Of a stretch of 45,599 bases of DNA, positions 1-8,188 are shown piece by piece. The translations under genes were made by a program, and so were the position numbers. The notes below the pieces were generated by a model. That model was given only the letters and a program-made list of their open reading frames with translations. It was not told the origin of the DNA and ran no database searches. The stretch spans positions 1 through 45,599 of the IMG/VR virus record IMGVR_UViG_3300045928_000228. One strand, written 5' to 3'. Source of the DNA: a virus. The stretch's first letter is position 1; the number at the start of each line of letters is the position of its first letter.

Positions 1-166
1 GGGCCCCTCGGGGTGGGGTGGGGGGGGTGGGGGGGGCGGGGGGCTGGCGGCGGCGGGCACTTGCGCCCAGGCGCGGCTGGATAGTTCCACGTGGGACACG
101 CGCTCGAAGGGGGCAATATCCGTGCTGCCGGGCGGGGGCGGGATCAGATGGATCAGGCCTAGGTCG
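1..166. repeat. Direct terminal repeat, left copy
   Basis: Bases 46-166 are identical by eye to the last bases of the window, and the first 45 are a degraded, G-run version of the corresponding stretch. The gene across the junction is uninterrupted. This points to a circular molecule or circularly permuted phage DNA, with the overlap left by assembly. Confidence 0.85.
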
Positions 167-678
167 TCCTGCACTTCGGCGGCGTAAAGGATGCAGCCCT
201 TGAAATAATGCGGGACGATGGTCTGCGTCTCGTCGGTCTTGCCGCGGCGCTGGGCGATGCGGACGGTGTTCGAGACGTACCGGTAGGTGATGGCCTCGCC
301 ATCAATCATCACGTCCACCTTATCCGGGCTGTCTTCGTCGAAGGGAGATTTTCGCAGGAGCCAATCGCGCGCGATCGGGACGGGGTCAGTGCCGATGGTT
401 TCGTTGCCGTCCTGGTCGATGGCGTAGGAGTAGCAGACGGTGTAATCGCCGTGGATGTCGAAGAGGTCTTTGAGGATGAATTGTTTGACGGGCGGCTCGG
501 AGGGCTCGCTGTCCTGTGGGTCGGTGTGAAAGGAATGGCCGGCGCTGGTGCGGGAGAGGCGCACGGTCTGACTGTGCGCGGGGGCAATGCCCTCGGCGTA
601 ATCGCGCAGCCAATTCAGCCAGTCACCCAGGGCGCGGAGGCGCTTGAGGCGAGGCAGGCGTGGGGGGGCGTTCAGCAT
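1..678 (-). CDS. Putative tail or virion protein, 5' part (continues at 45599-45023)
   Basis: This is the start of a gene on the minus strand that crosses the circular junction. The ATG is at 678-676 and the frame stays open to base 167, which joins base 45599. The joined gene is 1,089 nt (362 aa). The first 226 codons begin M-L-N-A-P-P-R and contain acidic and aromatic stretches, with no domain I can name. Its place between other tail genes suggests a virion component. Bases 1-45 look like an error-laden copy of 45434-45478 (long G runs), so the frame should be taken from the right-hand copy. Function unknown; coding status is well supported by the long open frame in both halves. Confidence 0.75.
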   Translation of the reverse strand, partial: MLNAPPRLPRLKRLRALGDWLNWLRDYAEGIAPAHSQTVRLSRTSAGHSFHTDPQDSEPSEPPVKQFILKDLFDIHGDYTVCYSYAIDQDGNETIGTDPVPIARDWLLRKSPFDEDSPDKVDVMIDGEAITYRYVSNTVRIAQRRGKTDETQTIVPHYFKGCILYAAEVQDDLGLIHLIPPPPGSTDIAPFERVSHVELSSRAWAQVPAAASPPPPPPPPPHPEGP

Positions 679-682
679 AGGA

Positions 683-770
683 ACAGAAGTCAGAAGTCAG
701 AAGTCAGAAGTCGGGAGTCAGAATTCTGGCTTCTAGCTCCTGGCTTCTGGCTTCTGCTTCTCTGGCTTCT
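683..770. repeat. Heptanucleotide repeat tract (inverted pair)
   Basis: About six units of a CAGAAGT-like heptad are followed by units of the complementary TTCTGGC/TTCTGAC type, so the tract can fold back on itself. It fills the gap between two tail genes. No gene or promoter is seen in it. Confidence 0.8.
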
Positions 771-1594
771 CATCCGATCAGCTCATACAGTAGCGTGCTC
801 CAGGCCGCGAAGACCCAATCGCGGCTTTCCTCGATCTTGTTCAGGCCCGGCAAAAAGACGGAGTTATCCTGGCGCTGTTTCCAACTCCAGACCGTGTTGG
901 CCGGGGTGAGGGCGGGGTCGGGGGGCAGATGGATGGCGATGGGGGCCGGGATGCCGAAGGCGGCGCGCAAGGCGGCGGTGGTATAAATGCGCTCGACGGC
1001 ATCGACGTTGTAACGGAGGGCGTATTGGACCGAGAAGGTGCGGCGCACGCGGAGCACGGTGCGTTTCACTTCATGGCTCGAGGCGCCGCGCGCGTAGAGT
1101 TGATAAATCATTTCCTGCGCCGGATCGATGACCGGGTTGGGGTCCGAGGCGCTGGTGTAATATTGGGTGAGGGTCTGGTTGGCTTTGAGCGCGGCTTTGA
1201 TCGCGTTCACCCAGCGATTGAGGGTCTCGGCGGTGGAGGCCGCAGCGATCACGCGAGGGTTGTTTCGCAGATCTTCCTGGACGTATTCGGTGACGCGCTC
1301 CCACCGTTCCACGGGGACCTCGGGCTCGCCCGCGTTGGCGGGCGGATCGCCCCAGGTGACGGTCATTTTGTAGATGGGGCCATCGACCTGGCTGATCTTG
1401 GCTTTGCCGCCAAAGGGCAGGATGCGGGTGCGGGCTTCGGTGGCCAGGGCGATCTCGGTGCCTTCCCAGATCTCGACGAGTTGCTCGCCCAGGTTGGGGT
1501 CGAACACGGTATCGGTGCCGATAATGCGGGCGCTGTTGTTGCCGACGTAGGTCGGGTCCGGGTAGCTGGGTTGAGATAAGCCTTGCGAGGGCAT
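770..1594 (-). CDS. Putative tail protein downstream of the tape measure
   Basis: A 274-aa protein with no signal peptide or membrane segment. It starts M-P-S-Q-G-L and ends close to the next heptad tract. The sequence is a mixed soluble type with a central region rich in charged residues (R-W-E-R-V-T-E-Y-V-Q). It lies directly after the tape-measure gene and before the junction-spanning gene, where siphophages encode distal tail or baseplate proteins. I do not recognise a family. Coding is supported by normal amino-acid composition and gene spacing. Confidence 0.7.
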   Translation of the reverse strand: MPSQGLSQPSYPDPTYVGNNSARIIGTDTVFDPNLGEQLVEIWEGTEIALATEARTRILPFGGKAKISQVDGPIYKMTVTWGDPPANAGEPEVPVERWERVTEYVQEDLRNNPRVIAAASTAETLNRWVNAIKAALKANQTLTQYYTSASDPNPVIDPAQEMIYQLYARGASSHEVKRTVLRVRRTFSVQYALRYNVDAVERIYTTAALRAAFGIPAPIAIHLPPDPALTPANTVWSWKQRQDNSVFLPGLNKIEESRDWVFAAWSTLLYELIG

Positions 1595-1620
1595 GTGGTT
1601 AAGCGGGCGAAGTCAAAAGG

Positions 1621-1675
1621 CAGCTTTCGGCGGGGCCGCCGAAAAGCAACACGCGAGGCCGCGTGTGCTCCCCTA
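1621..1675. repeat. Family B palindromic repeat
   Basis: The element has two hairpins. The first is a TTTCGGCGG/CCGCCGAAA stem. The second is an ACACGCGAGGCCGCGTGT stem that ends in GCTCCCC. The same layout recurs at about twelve places in the window. Confidence 0.8.
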
Positions 1676-2842
1676 CAGCGCGTAATCGCCCTCGTCGATC
1701 GTGGAGGGCTCGGTGTTTTTGGCGATTTTCTCGGTGGCTTCGGCGGTGCGCTCGGCCAAGCCTTCCATCTTGGTGTTGGCCAGTTGGCCGAACCCGCCGA
1801 TTTTGGCGAGGGAATCGGTGATGTAAGGATCTTTGAACGCGGCGAGTTTGGCGGCGGCGGCGGCTTCCTTCTCTTGCTGGCGCGCGAGGCGTTTGGCTTC
1901 GGCTTCTTCTTTGCGTTGGGTGGCGCGTTGCTCTTTCTCGCGGGCTTTGCTGTCGTCCTCTTCCTGCAGGGTGAGGACCGTTGCGTTGGTTTTGCTTTTG
2001 CGTTCGACTTCCTGCTCTTCGCGCTCGCGCGCGTGCCGGCCCCACTCTTCCTTAAAGGCTTCCCCAAACCCTTTGAAGCCGCCGCCCTTGAATAACGCCA
2101 CGACGCCGGTGAACAGGCCGGCGACGTAATCCTGCATGTAGCCGAAGGCGTTCTGGACCGCGACGAAGACCTCGGCGAGCACCGCGCGGACTTCGAGCCA
2201 GATCACTTTGAGCCGGTCACTGGCCTCAGCCATGCGCAGGATGGATTCGGTGGGAATGATGATGCCGAGCTTTTCGGCTTCCTCGGTGAGTTCGGCAAAG
2301 CCATCTTTGAAGGCGGGAATGAGTTCGCGCGCGCTCTTGCCCATCGTCTCGGTGATGTCCGCGAGGAGCTGGCCGTCAATCGCGGATTCTTTGATGTGCT
2401 CGCCGGCTTTGAGGAAGTTGTCCACGAACTTGTCGGTGGCGTTGATGTCTTCCGGGGTCAGGCCCATGCGGCGCATGGCTTCGAAATGCTGGCCGCCCGG
2501 TCCCTCCGCGCGGGCCTTGGCCTGGGCAATGCCAAATTTCTCCAGGGATTTGATCATCCCATCGAGGGAGCTGTTGGTGATGGTGGCGGCGTAATCGAGC
2601 TTTTGCAGTTCCTCGACCGGAATGCCGGTGCGCACGTTGAGGTTTTTGATCTTGTCCGCATACTCGATGGTCTTGCGCAGGCCTTCTTCCGCGGCGCCAA
2701 GCGAGAAGATGCCCGCGAGTTTGCCGCCGAGTTCGTTGGCGATGTCCGAGCCGATCTTGGCGGCGGACCCGCTGACGTGGCGCATGGTGGCGTCGAAGCC
2801 GGTGGCATCGCCGGTGACGCGGGCGTGGATGTCGAAAGACAT
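1673..2842 (-). CDS. Tail tape measure protein (short)
   Basis: A 389-aa protein with the tape-measure pattern: an N-terminal start of the M-S-F-D-I-H-A-R-V-T-G-D type, helical Ala/Glu/Lys-rich stretches, a hydrophobic section near residues 225-255 (G-Y-M-Q-D-Y-V-A-G-L-F-T-G-V-V-A-L-F), and a highly charged coiled coil at about 265-335. In siphophages this protein sets tail length and helps DNA ejection. At roughly 1.5 A per residue it would imply a short tail of about 58 nm. It lies just downstream of the probable tail chaperone and tail-tube genes, the usual order. The start is the only good one, 35 bp after a heptad tract. Confidence 0.8.
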   Translation of the reverse strand: MSFDIHARVTGDATGFDATMRHVSGSAAKIGSDIANELGGKLAGIFSLGAAEEGLRKTIEYADKIKNLNVRTGIPVEELQKLDYAATITNSSLDGMIKSLEKFGIAQAKARAEGPGGQHFEAMRRMGLTPEDINATDKFVDNFLKAGEHIKESAIDGQLLADITETMGKSARELIPAFKDGFAELTEEAEKLGIIIPTESILRMAEASDRLKVIWLEVRAVLAEVFVAVQNAFGYMQDYVAGLFTGVVALFKGGGFKGFGEAFKEEWGRHAREREEQEVERKSKTNATVLTLQEEDDSKAREKEQRATQRKEEAEAKRLARQQEKEAAAAAKLAAFKDPYITDSLAKIGGFGQLANTKMEGLAERTAEATEKIAKNTEPSTIDEGDYAL

Positions 2843-2913
2843 GATACAGAGGGCAGAAGTCAGAGGGCAGAAAGCCCGTCTGATCTCTGATCTCTGAACT
2901 CTGATCTCTTGGC
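2843..2913. repeat. Heptanucleotide repeat tract
   Basis: Units of the CAGAAGT/CAGAGGG type are followed by TCTGATC/TCTGAAC units, forming an inverted pair. Several TGA triplets fall in the right half. Confidence 0.8.
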
Positions 2914-2927
2914 CTTGGCCTCTGATT

Positions 2928-3062
2928 CTGTCCCGGCGCCGGGACAGGGTTGTAGTGTCGCGCCTGTGGCGCGATTCGAGCGGGCATTCGAGCCGCAGGC
3001 TCGAGCGGGCATTCGAGCCGCAGGCTCGAGCGGGCGTTCGAGCCGCAGGCTCGACGCTACAC
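2928..3062. repeat. Palindrome plus family A repeat array
   Basis: It begins with the perfect 20-bp palindrome CTGTCCCGGCGCCGGGACAG (2928-2947). Three tandem copies of a hairpin unit around TTCGAGCCGCAGGCTCGA follow, ending in GACGCTACA. The 9-base tail is shared with other family A copies. No gene is seen here. Confidence 0.75.
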
Positions 3063-3734
3063 CCTTGCCTTCAGCAGCGTCAGCCCTTCTTTGGCGCACA
3101 ACTCGCGCACGGCGGCGTCCTGGTCGAGATCGGCCTGGCTGTAGATGCGGATGGCGCCTTCACCTTCCCAATACGTGAGGTAAAGCCACCAGGCCAGGCC
3201 GAGGGGCAAATCGAGGGCTTCGGTGAGGCCGCAATTCTCGCGGCGCAACAGGTGTTCGATCAGGAGCGCAAGCAGCGGCGCGCCGGGCTTGGGCGCGTCA
3301 CGCTGATGCTTTTGTTTCACGCGATGGAACAGCGGGATGATGGAGCCGGCCGCGATGTAATGGGCGAAGACGTTGGCCTTTTGTTCGAGATCGAACGGGC
3401 CGCAGTGTTGTTGCCACTCGCGGATGGCCTCGGATGTAGCGTCGGCGCTGTGCGCCGATGCACCGCTGTGCGCCGAGTCGGGCCGCAGGCCCGACGCTAC
3501 AACGCTACCTTTGAGCGCTTGCTGGTTTTCGGTCCAGGTCTGGCAACAGATCCAGACGCCCATGAAGAGGTGCGCTTTGATGGTGGCGAGGTCCGCGGGT
3601 TGGCCGGTGCGAAAGACGTTCTCGTGCCGGCGCAGGAGCAACTCGTGGCCGACGCTGTAATCCTCGAGGCGCTGGCCGAGCAAACGGACGGGCTCCGGCT
3701 GGGCGGCAGCGAGGAATTGCTGGTCGAGGGTCAC
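3057..3734 (-). CDS. Putative tail assembly protein with an in-frame repeat insertion
   Basis: A 225-aa protein starting at a GTG (3734) that overlaps the stop of the upstream gene as GTGA, which suggests translational coupling. It lies between two tail-tube-type genes and the tape measure, where tail-assembly chaperones are coded. Helical stretches are seen before and after a low-complexity insert at about residues 78-100. That insert is the translation of a family A palindromic repeat (3434-3505) and has an S-A-H-S-G-A-S-A-H-S-A-D-A-T character. The insert keeps the frame open, so the gene was probably once shorter. No clear homologous family; role inferred from position. Confidence 0.65.
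   Translation of the reverse strand: MTLDQQFLAAAQPEPVRLLGQRLEDYSVGHELLLRRHENVFRTGQPADLATIKAHLFMGVWICCQTWTENQQALKGSVVASGLRPDSAHSGASAHSADATSEAIREWQQHCGPFDLEQKANVFAHYIAAGSIIPLFHRVKQKHQRDAPKPGAPLLALLIEHLLRRENCGLTEALDLPLGLAWWLYLTYWEGEGAIRIYSQADLDQDAAVRELCAKEGLTLLKARV
3434..3505. repeat. Family A palindromic repeat inside a gene
   Basis: GTAGCGTCGGCGCTGTGCGCCGA-type hairpins end in CCCGACGCTACAACG. They lie in frame inside the 3057-3734 gene. Confidence 0.75.
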
Positions 3735-4123
3735 GCCTGCAATGACAGGACAAGGACCTTGGCAGTGCCGCCGGAGGGACACTGCGCTTGTGGCGCCGTG
3801 TTAGCGGGCTTGCCAATGTAAATAGCTCCGGGCAGCAAGATTTCCGAGACGTTATCTCCGCTGTCGATGTTGGAGATCCACACCGTTACCGAGCTGCTTA
3901 GGTTTTTGATGATGACCAGGCCAATGTCGAAGGGGTTTTCTTCTGACGAATCGATCAGGGTTGCGCTGCCGAGCGTCTGCCAAACAGCGCCGACGACATC
4001 CTCAGTCTCGTGATGGAAAAAACTGCCGGTGAGACTCAGCGAGATGGTTTCGCCCAGGTCGGCGACGATGCCGCTCGCAATAATCGCGCGGATCGAAACG
4101 TTGAGGGTTACGGGTGTGCTCAT
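3731..4123 (-). CDS. Structural protein, paralogue of the next gene upstream
   Basis: A 130-aa beta-rich protein. Its centre (L-V-I-I-K-N-L-S-S-S-V-T) and its end (L-L-P-G-A-I-Y-I-G-K-P) match the pattern of the upstream 120-aa gene (L-T-I-K-N-L-S-T-L-E-T, P-P-G-G-I-Y-H-G-H-P), so the two look like a tandem duplication. The start codon overlaps the upstream stop as ATGA. Such small beta proteins with an I-K-N-L motif are often minor virion or decoration proteins, but I cannot assign a role. The position between tail-tube and tape-measure genes favours a tail part. Confidence 0.7.
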   Translation of the reverse strand: MSTPVTLNVSIRAIIASGIVADLGETISLSLTGSFFHHETEDVVGAVWQTLGSATLIDSSEENPFDIGLVIIKNLSSSVTVWISNIDSGDNVSEILLPGAIYIGKPANTAPQAQCPSGGTAKVLVLSLQA

Positions 4124-4482
4124 GTCTCATGCCCCACTTTCAGCACGCGCCCGACTTCTAACTGCCCGACGGTGGCCGCATAGATGGTCGTGGAGATGGG
4201 GTGACCATGATATATCCCGCCGGGCGGTATCCGCTCAAAGTTAGGCGTTCCATTCGCGTTATACGAAAGGGCGATAGTTTCCAAAGTGCTCAAATTTTTG
4301 ATCGTCAGTGAACCCACTGAAGAAAGTTGGCCGAGCGTTAGTTGAGTGAAGGCATCACCAAACTCTTGCTCGGAATCAATGAAGTCCGTTCCGGCGACGG
4401 TGGCTTGGGCATCGAATTGCCGGCCTAATGGCGCCGTATCCAGGGTGGCGTTGAGGCTGAATGAAATGTTTACGGTTCCCAT
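4120..4482 (-). CDS. Structural protein (paralogue pair, upstream member)
   Basis: A 120-aa beta-rich protein starting M-G-T-V-N-I-S-F-S-L-N. It shares the I-K-N-L core and the P-P-G-G-I-Y-H-G-H-P end with the downstream 130-aa gene and is joined to it by an ATGA overlap. A short tract of TCCATCAC heptads (4493-4526) precedes it. Function unknown; probably a virion component expressed with the tail genes. Confidence 0.7.
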   Translation of the reverse strand: MGTVNISFSLNATLDTAPLGRQFDAQATVAGTDFIDSEQEFGDAFTQLTLGQLSSVGSLTIKNLSTLETIALSYNANGTPNFERIPPGGIYHGHPISTTIYAATVGQLEVGRVLKVGHET

Positions 4483-4530
4483 TTTTTGTTTCTTCCCATC
4501 ACTCCATTACTCCATCACTCCATTCGCCGT

Positions 4531-4968
4531 TTACGTCGTGGGTGTCGAGATGTCCGTGCTGTACTGCATCAGGGGCAGTTTCATTTTCACCTCGCCCTCG
4601 TTGGTCTGCTCGATGGTGCCGCCGCCAATGTAAATCCAGGCGGCCGAGTTCAGGTCCGCGCCGCTCATGCTGGCCAGGGTGACCTTGGCGCCGAGCGCGG
4701 GGAGAATGATCGCGGCCTGCGCCGTGGCGATCGCGCCGGTGCCAGCGGCGGCGCAGGGATAAAAATCCAGGGTGCATTTCTTGCGCTGATTCCAAAACAC
4801 CAGGCCGATGGTCTCGCCTTTTTTGGATTTGGACTCATGCATGTTGCACTGGTCCTCATACGCAATCTTTTGCGGTTCGTTGCCGGTGGTGGGCATGGCC
4901 GCGATGCCGTTGTAAAGCATGGTGCCATCAATCCCGAACACGACGGCCTTGCCAATTTCAGAAGCCAT
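4531..4968 (-). CDS. Putative major tail (tube) protein
   Basis: A 145-aa soluble protein, M-A-S-E-I-G-K-A-V-V-F-G-I-D-G, ending in Thr-rich residues. Size, beta-type composition, and a position between a tail-completion gene and the tape measure fit a compact siphophage tail-tube protein. There is one K-S-K-K-G-E loop and an A-L-G-A-K-V-T-L-A motif. No diagnostic motif is visible, so the name rests on synteny. Confidence 0.6.
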   Translation of the reverse strand: MASEIGKAVVFGIDGTMLYNGIAAMPTTGNEPQKIAYEDQCNMHESKSKKGETIGLVFWNQRKKCTLDFYPCAAAGTGAIATAQAAIILPALGAKVTLASMSGADLNSAAWIYIGGGTIEQTNEGEVKMKLPLMQYSTDISTPTT

Positions 4969-4993
4969 ATGCGCGAGGCGGGCGAGTCAAAGG

Positions 4994-5112
4994 GGAGCGC
5001 ACGCGGCGCGCGTGCCTTTTCCGGCGGCTCGCCGGAAAGAACCTATTCCGCGAGGCCGCGGAATAGGACACGCCCGGCGGCGTGTGCTCCCCCGGCGGCG
5101 TGTGCTCCCCTA
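4994..5112. repeat. Family B palindromic repeat cluster
   Basis: Two or three partial copies are joined: a TTCCGGCGG/TCGCCGGAA stem, a TATTCCGCGAGGCCGCGGAATA stem, and the GGCGGCGTGTGCTCCCC ending twice in a row. The tandem ending suggests local duplication. Confidence 0.75.
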
Positions 5113-5604
5113 AGAGCAGTCCGATTCGCAGACGGTGAGTTCGTAGCTGAACAGGTCCACAAAGGTGCGTTTCTCGGGCTCGTGCGCGATCTGGCCCTGG
5201 CTCACCTTGCCGAAACAATGGAACTGCTCGACGGCCGCCGAAAGGAGCGGGCAGAGGGTTTGCCGGTCCAGGTCCATCACGTCGGTGATGGCTTTCACAT
5301 TGGCGGCGTGCAGCACGGCGGGGTCGGGGTCCGCTTCGGCGGCTTTGTCCGCACTGCCCCAGATGCCGACCAGGACGCGGAACTTGAAATTGCCGGTGTG
5401 CACGGGTTCTTCGCGGCTGCCGGAAGCGTTGACGGTGCAGCACGGGGTTTGACGCACGATTTTGCCATGGGTCTGGCCGGGGAGCAGAGCGAAGCCGCAC
5501 TCCTCGTCGGCGAGGGGGCTGATGACGACGGGGGCGGGCAGGCCGGTGGCGTTCGAGAGGATGACGGAGAGGACGGCGAGTTCGGTTTTCTGCTTAAGGC
5601 TCAC
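5110..5604 (-). CDS. Putative tail completion or terminator protein
   Basis: A 164-aa protein beginning M-S-L-K-Q-K-T-E-L-A-V-L-S-V-I. It has a middle G-N-F-K-F-R-V-L-V-G-I-W-G-S stretch and several Cys residues. Proteins with an N-F-x-F-x-V-x-V-G core at this position commonly cap the tail tube. Genes on both sides are tail genes. The start follows a heptad tract directly. Assignment rests on position and general fold-like pattern only. Confidence 0.55.
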   Translation of the reverse strand: MSLKQKTELAVLSVILSNATGLPAPVVISPLADEECGFALLPGQTHGKIVRQTPCCTVNASGSREEPVHTGNFKFRVLVGIWGSADKAAEADPDPAVLHAANVKAITDVMDLDRQTLCPLLSAAVEQFHCFGKVSQGQIAHEPEKRTFVDLFSYELTVCESDCS

Positions 5605-5607
5605 TTA

Positions 5608-5688
5608 AAGCAGAGGTCAGAAGTCAGAGGGCAGAAGTTCAGTCTAATCTCTGACCTCTGATCTCTGATCTCTGATTTCTGGCCTCAT
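5608..5688. repeat. Heptanucleotide repeat tract (inverted pair)
   Basis: CAGAGGT/CAGAAGT units are followed by TCTGACC/TCTGATC units. The right half contains TGA in every 7 bases and could fold onto the left half. Confidence 0.8.
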
Positions 5689-6383
5689 GCTGCTCTTCCC
5701 ACTTCTTTGGCGCGCTCGTCAAACTTGCGCTGGATATAGGCCACGGTCGAGGCGGCTTCTTCATCGACGGCGCGCTGGAGGCTGTTGCGCATGATGGATT
5801 CCAGGCGCACCACGTTCAAGCCCTTGGTTTGTTTGCGGCGACGCGGGAACGCGCGATTGGCAATGAGCGCGCCGATGTTCAAGCCGGGTTGCGCGCCGAT
5901 GCCCAGGCCCAGGGGCGTGCTGCTCAGGCGAATATCGTGCCGTTGGGCGTAGCGGGTGGCGCTGGGCACGAACGGGGCGAGATCGCGCAGGGCCCAGACC
6001 CAGCCGGCTTTCTCGAAGCCGACGCTGGCCATGCGCGCGCCAATGATCTTTTGTGCGGCCTCCGCCATGGCTGAGCCTTTCAAGCCTTTCCGGCCAGCCT
6101 GGCGCTGGCGCGCGTTCACGATCAGATAAATGAGGCGCACGGGCGGCGCGCCTTTGGCCGAGACGCGGCCGTAACGGCGTTTGATGACCTTGGCCGGGAC
6201 GGTGCGGTAGAGCTCGGCCTGGATGCGCGCTTGCTTGGCGGCGGGCGTGTACTGCAGCGCTTTGAGCGCGATAAAAAAGGCTTTCGTGTTGATGACTTCG
6301 GCGAGGTCCTTTTTGGTAAAGCTCATGTATTCGCGGATGGCCGCGTTGAGCTTGGTGGTGTCGATGCGGATGGAAAGGCTCAA
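5685..6383 (-). CDS. HK97 gp10-like or minor tail protein Z-like head-tail protein
   Basis: A 232-aa basic protein starting M-S-L-S-I-R-I-D-T-T-K-L-N-A-A-I. It has a long Arg/Lys/Ala-rich body and an acidic-basic helical C-terminus (V-A-Y-I-Q-R-K-F-D-E-R). This composition and size match neck or tail-completion proteins of the gp10/Z type, which are usually coded just before the tail-tube gene as here. The upstream gene is a small head-tail connector candidate. Moderately confident in the role, high in coding status. Confidence 0.6.
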   Translation of the reverse strand: MSLSIRIDTTKLNAAIREYMSFTKKDLAEVINTKAFFIALKALQYTPAAKQARIQAELYRTVPAKVIKRRYGRVSAKGAPPVRLIYLIVNARQRQAGRKGLKGSAMAEAAQKIIGARMASVGFEKAGWVWALRDLAPFVPSATRYAQRHDIRLSSTPLGLGIGAQPGLNIGALIANRAFPRRRKQTKGLNVVRLESIMRNSLQRAVDEEAASTVAYIQRKFDERAKEVGRAA

Positions 6384-6480
6384 AGGTCAAAGGTCAGAGG
6401 TCAGAGGACAGCGGACAGAGGGCAGAGTCGGCAGAAGTCTGATCTCTGACCTCTGATCTCTGACCTCTGTCTTCTGGTCT
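6381..6480. repeat. Heptanucleotide repeat tract (inverted pair)
   Basis: Units of AAAGGTC/CAGAGGT/CAGAGGA are followed by TCTGATC/TCTGACC/CTGTCTT units. The tract fills the space between two head-tail genes. Confidence 0.8.
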
Positions 6481-6795
6481 TCATCGGTTCACGCTCATCA
6501 GGTCCACCCAGAGGAACACGTTGTGCAGCACGCGCACGCGGCGCACTTTGTAGATCACGTCTTCGAAGGTGACTTCATCGCCGGATTCCGGGCGGCCGCC
6601 GGCGAAGAGTTCGAGGCGCGCGCGGAGCTTTACGACGATTTCTTCGGGGTTGCCATCCTCGCCGATGATCACTTCGCGGCTCCAGGTGTCCGCGAAACAA
6701 GTGAAGGTGCCGCCTTGCCAAATGAATTCGCTGGGGATCTCGTCATCGATCTCCTCGACGTCGCGGCGGATTTCTTCTTCGAATGGGCTAGGCAT
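6481..6795 (-). CDS. Putative head-tail joining protein
   Basis: A 104-aa acidic protein, M-P-S-P-F-E-E-E-I-R-R-D-V-E-E-I. It contains W-Q-G-G-T-F-T-C-F-A-D-T and a C-terminal beta region ending L-W-V-D-L-M-S-V-N-R. Small proteins with a G-x-x-F-x-x-x-x-D-x-x-x-x-E-V-x-F-x-D-V-x-Y pattern at this position are typical head completion or stopper proteins. It lies 12 bp after the 162-aa gene. Function by position and pattern. Confidence 0.55.
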   Translation of the reverse strand: MPSPFEEEIRRDVEEIDDEIPSEFIWQGGTFTCFADTWSREVIIGEDGNPEEIVVKLRARLELFAGGRPESGDEVTFEDVIYKVRRVRVLHNVFLWVDLMSVNR

Positions 6796-6807
6796 GGGTT
6801 TCGAGGA

Positions 6808-7296
6808 TTATTCTGCCGGACCTTTGGTGCGGAAGTTCACGCGGGGGCTGCTGCTCTCTTCGCAGAGTTCGATGAGTTTTTCGGCGTTGGGTTTCGCGAG
6901 CAAGGCCGGGGCGAGTTCGCGAAAGGCTTTGGCCGGTTTGTAGGTGCGAAAAAATAGGGTCTCGAATTCGGCGCCGGACAGTTCGCGGATGGGGCCGACC
7001 TCGATGGTTTGATCGTCCTTTTTGCGGTACGCGACGCCTTTGGAAAGCCAGATGCCCGAGATGAGCCGGGGCTTCGGCCAGGAGATTTGCGCGGTATGAT
7101 TGCCGTCGGTGGCGGGCAACGAGTAAGTGGCGCCGGAGTTCTGCGGGTCTTTGAGGTCGGTCTCGTCGAGGAGGAATCGGGCGGCGATGTCGATGAGGCG
7201 CTGCTTTTTGTCCGCGAGCTGCTGACTCAGCAGATCGATTTGTTGATCCAACGCTATGGCCTCCGTAACGAGGGAGGCGACTTGTTTGGTCGTCAT
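6808..7296 (-). CDS. Hypothetical protein of the head-tail region
   Basis: A 162-aa protein starting M-T-T-K-Q-V-A-S-L-V-T-E-A. It has an N-terminal coiled-coil-like stretch (residues 10-40, Leu/Gln/Ala-rich) and a mixed C-terminal part. No signal peptide. It precedes the head-tail joining candidate. I do not recognise the family; it might assist head completion. Heptad and family A repeats lie upstream. Confidence 0.6.
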   Translation of the reverse strand: MTTKQVASLVTEAIALDQQIDLLSQQLADKKQRLIDIAARFLLDETDLKDPQNSGATYSLPATDGNHTAQISWPKPRLISGIWLSKGVAYRKKDDQTIEVGPIRELSGAEFETLFFRTYKPAKAFRELAPALLAKPNAEKLIELCEESSSPRVNFRTKGPAE

Positions 7297-7299
7297 GGA

Positions 7300-7400
7300 A
7301 AGAGGACAGATGTCAAAGGTCAGAGGTCAGAGGTCAGAGGTGTAGCGTCGGGCCTGCGGCCCGATTGGAGGCTTTTCGGCGCGCAGCGCCGACGCTACAT
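7300..7400. repeat. Heptad tract followed by a family A repeat
   Basis: CAGAGGT units (7300-7340) run into TGTAGCGTCGGGCCTGCGGCCCGA and a second hairpin, GGCGCGCAGCGCC, ending GACGCTACA. It is the clearest two-hairpin copy of family A. Confidence 0.8.
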
Positions 7401-8188
7401 CACTGCGCCCACCAGTTGGTCGAGTGCTTCATCACTTCCACGGCCTGATATTGGTTGGATAGGACAAGGGATGTCGCAGCCTCGACGCGATCGCCGCTGG
7501 CGGCGCTCAAGGTCACGGTGTTGGTGGATAGATTCTTGAAGCGATAGAGGCGGCCGTCACTCACGAAGCTGGTGGCGGGCAGGGTAAAGGTGGTGTTGCT
7601 GGTGGCGTTGACGAGCACGGCAACGTATTGCGAGGGCAAGATGCTGAAGGGGCCATTCGTGTGCACGACGTTCAAGCGAAAGCCGTGCAGGGTGAGGTTC
7701 GTGGCCACGCCGCTGGTCTTGAGCACGAAGCGGGCGTCGGCCGCGTCTTGCGTGTAACCGACGCCCGTGCCGGCCACGCTGTTGGTGGCGACATACACCT
7801 CGGTGGCGTTGTAGAGGTTCGCATCCTCCGGGACGAGAATGGTGAAGGGCGTGAAGGTCCAATCGGCGCGCAGTTCGCAGCGGTAATTGCCATAGACCAG
7901 GTTGGAGACGGTGACGCTGCCGTTGGTGTCGGTGGTGTAAGCGCGGCGGTCAGTGATGACGACGGTGGTGCCGTTGGTGCGCGGGGTGGAAAGGGAAGTG
8001 AGCAGGAGGGTTTTGTTGGTGACGGGCTGAGTGGTGAAGTCGGTCAGGTTAAAGGTGACGTGGGCGGCGGGAGCGGCAGGGGTCAGAAGACAGAGGACAG
8101 AGGTCAGAAGACAGAGGACAGAGGTCAGAAGGCGTCTGCTCTCTGCTCTCTGCTCTCTGCTCTCTGCTCTCTGCTTGCTGCTGCTCAT
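7400..8188 (-). CDS. Exported fibre-like protein with a heptad-encoded signal peptide
   Basis: A 262-aa protein. The ATG at 8188 overlaps the stop of the upstream lipoprotein gene (ATGA). Residues 4-20 are charged (Q-R-A-E-S-R-E-Q-R-A-E-S-R-R) and residues 21-36 are hydrophobic (L-L-T-S-V-L-C-L-L). Both are encoded by an inverted pair of heptad tracts at 8080-8180, and an A-A-P-A-A-H site follows. The mature part is Thr/Asn-rich and beta-rich. It resembles the N-terminal domain of the 415-aa fibre at 12343-13590, with both having a D-x-x-G-x-x-x-x-x-N-L-x-x-G-x-Y pattern, as in carboxypeptidase-regulatory-like folds. Probably a fibre or surface protein. Confidence 0.7.
   Translation of the reverse strand: MSSSKQRAESREQRAESRRLLTSVLCLLTSVLCLLTPAAPAAHVTFNLTDFTTQPVTNKTLLLTSLSTPRTNGTTVVITDRRAYTTDTNGSVTVSNLVYGNYRCELRADWTFTPFTILVPEDANLYNATEVYVATNSVAGTGVGYTQDAADARFVLKTSGVATNLTLHGFRLNVVHTNGPFSILPSQYVAVLVNATSNTTFTLPATSFVSDGRLYRFKNLSTNTVTLSAASGDRVEAATSLVLSNQYQAVEVMKHSTNWWAQ

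Noticed and set aside
683-770. Heptad tracts as CRISPR arrays
   Set aside because: Units are 7 bases without spacers and occur at many loci. No cas genes.
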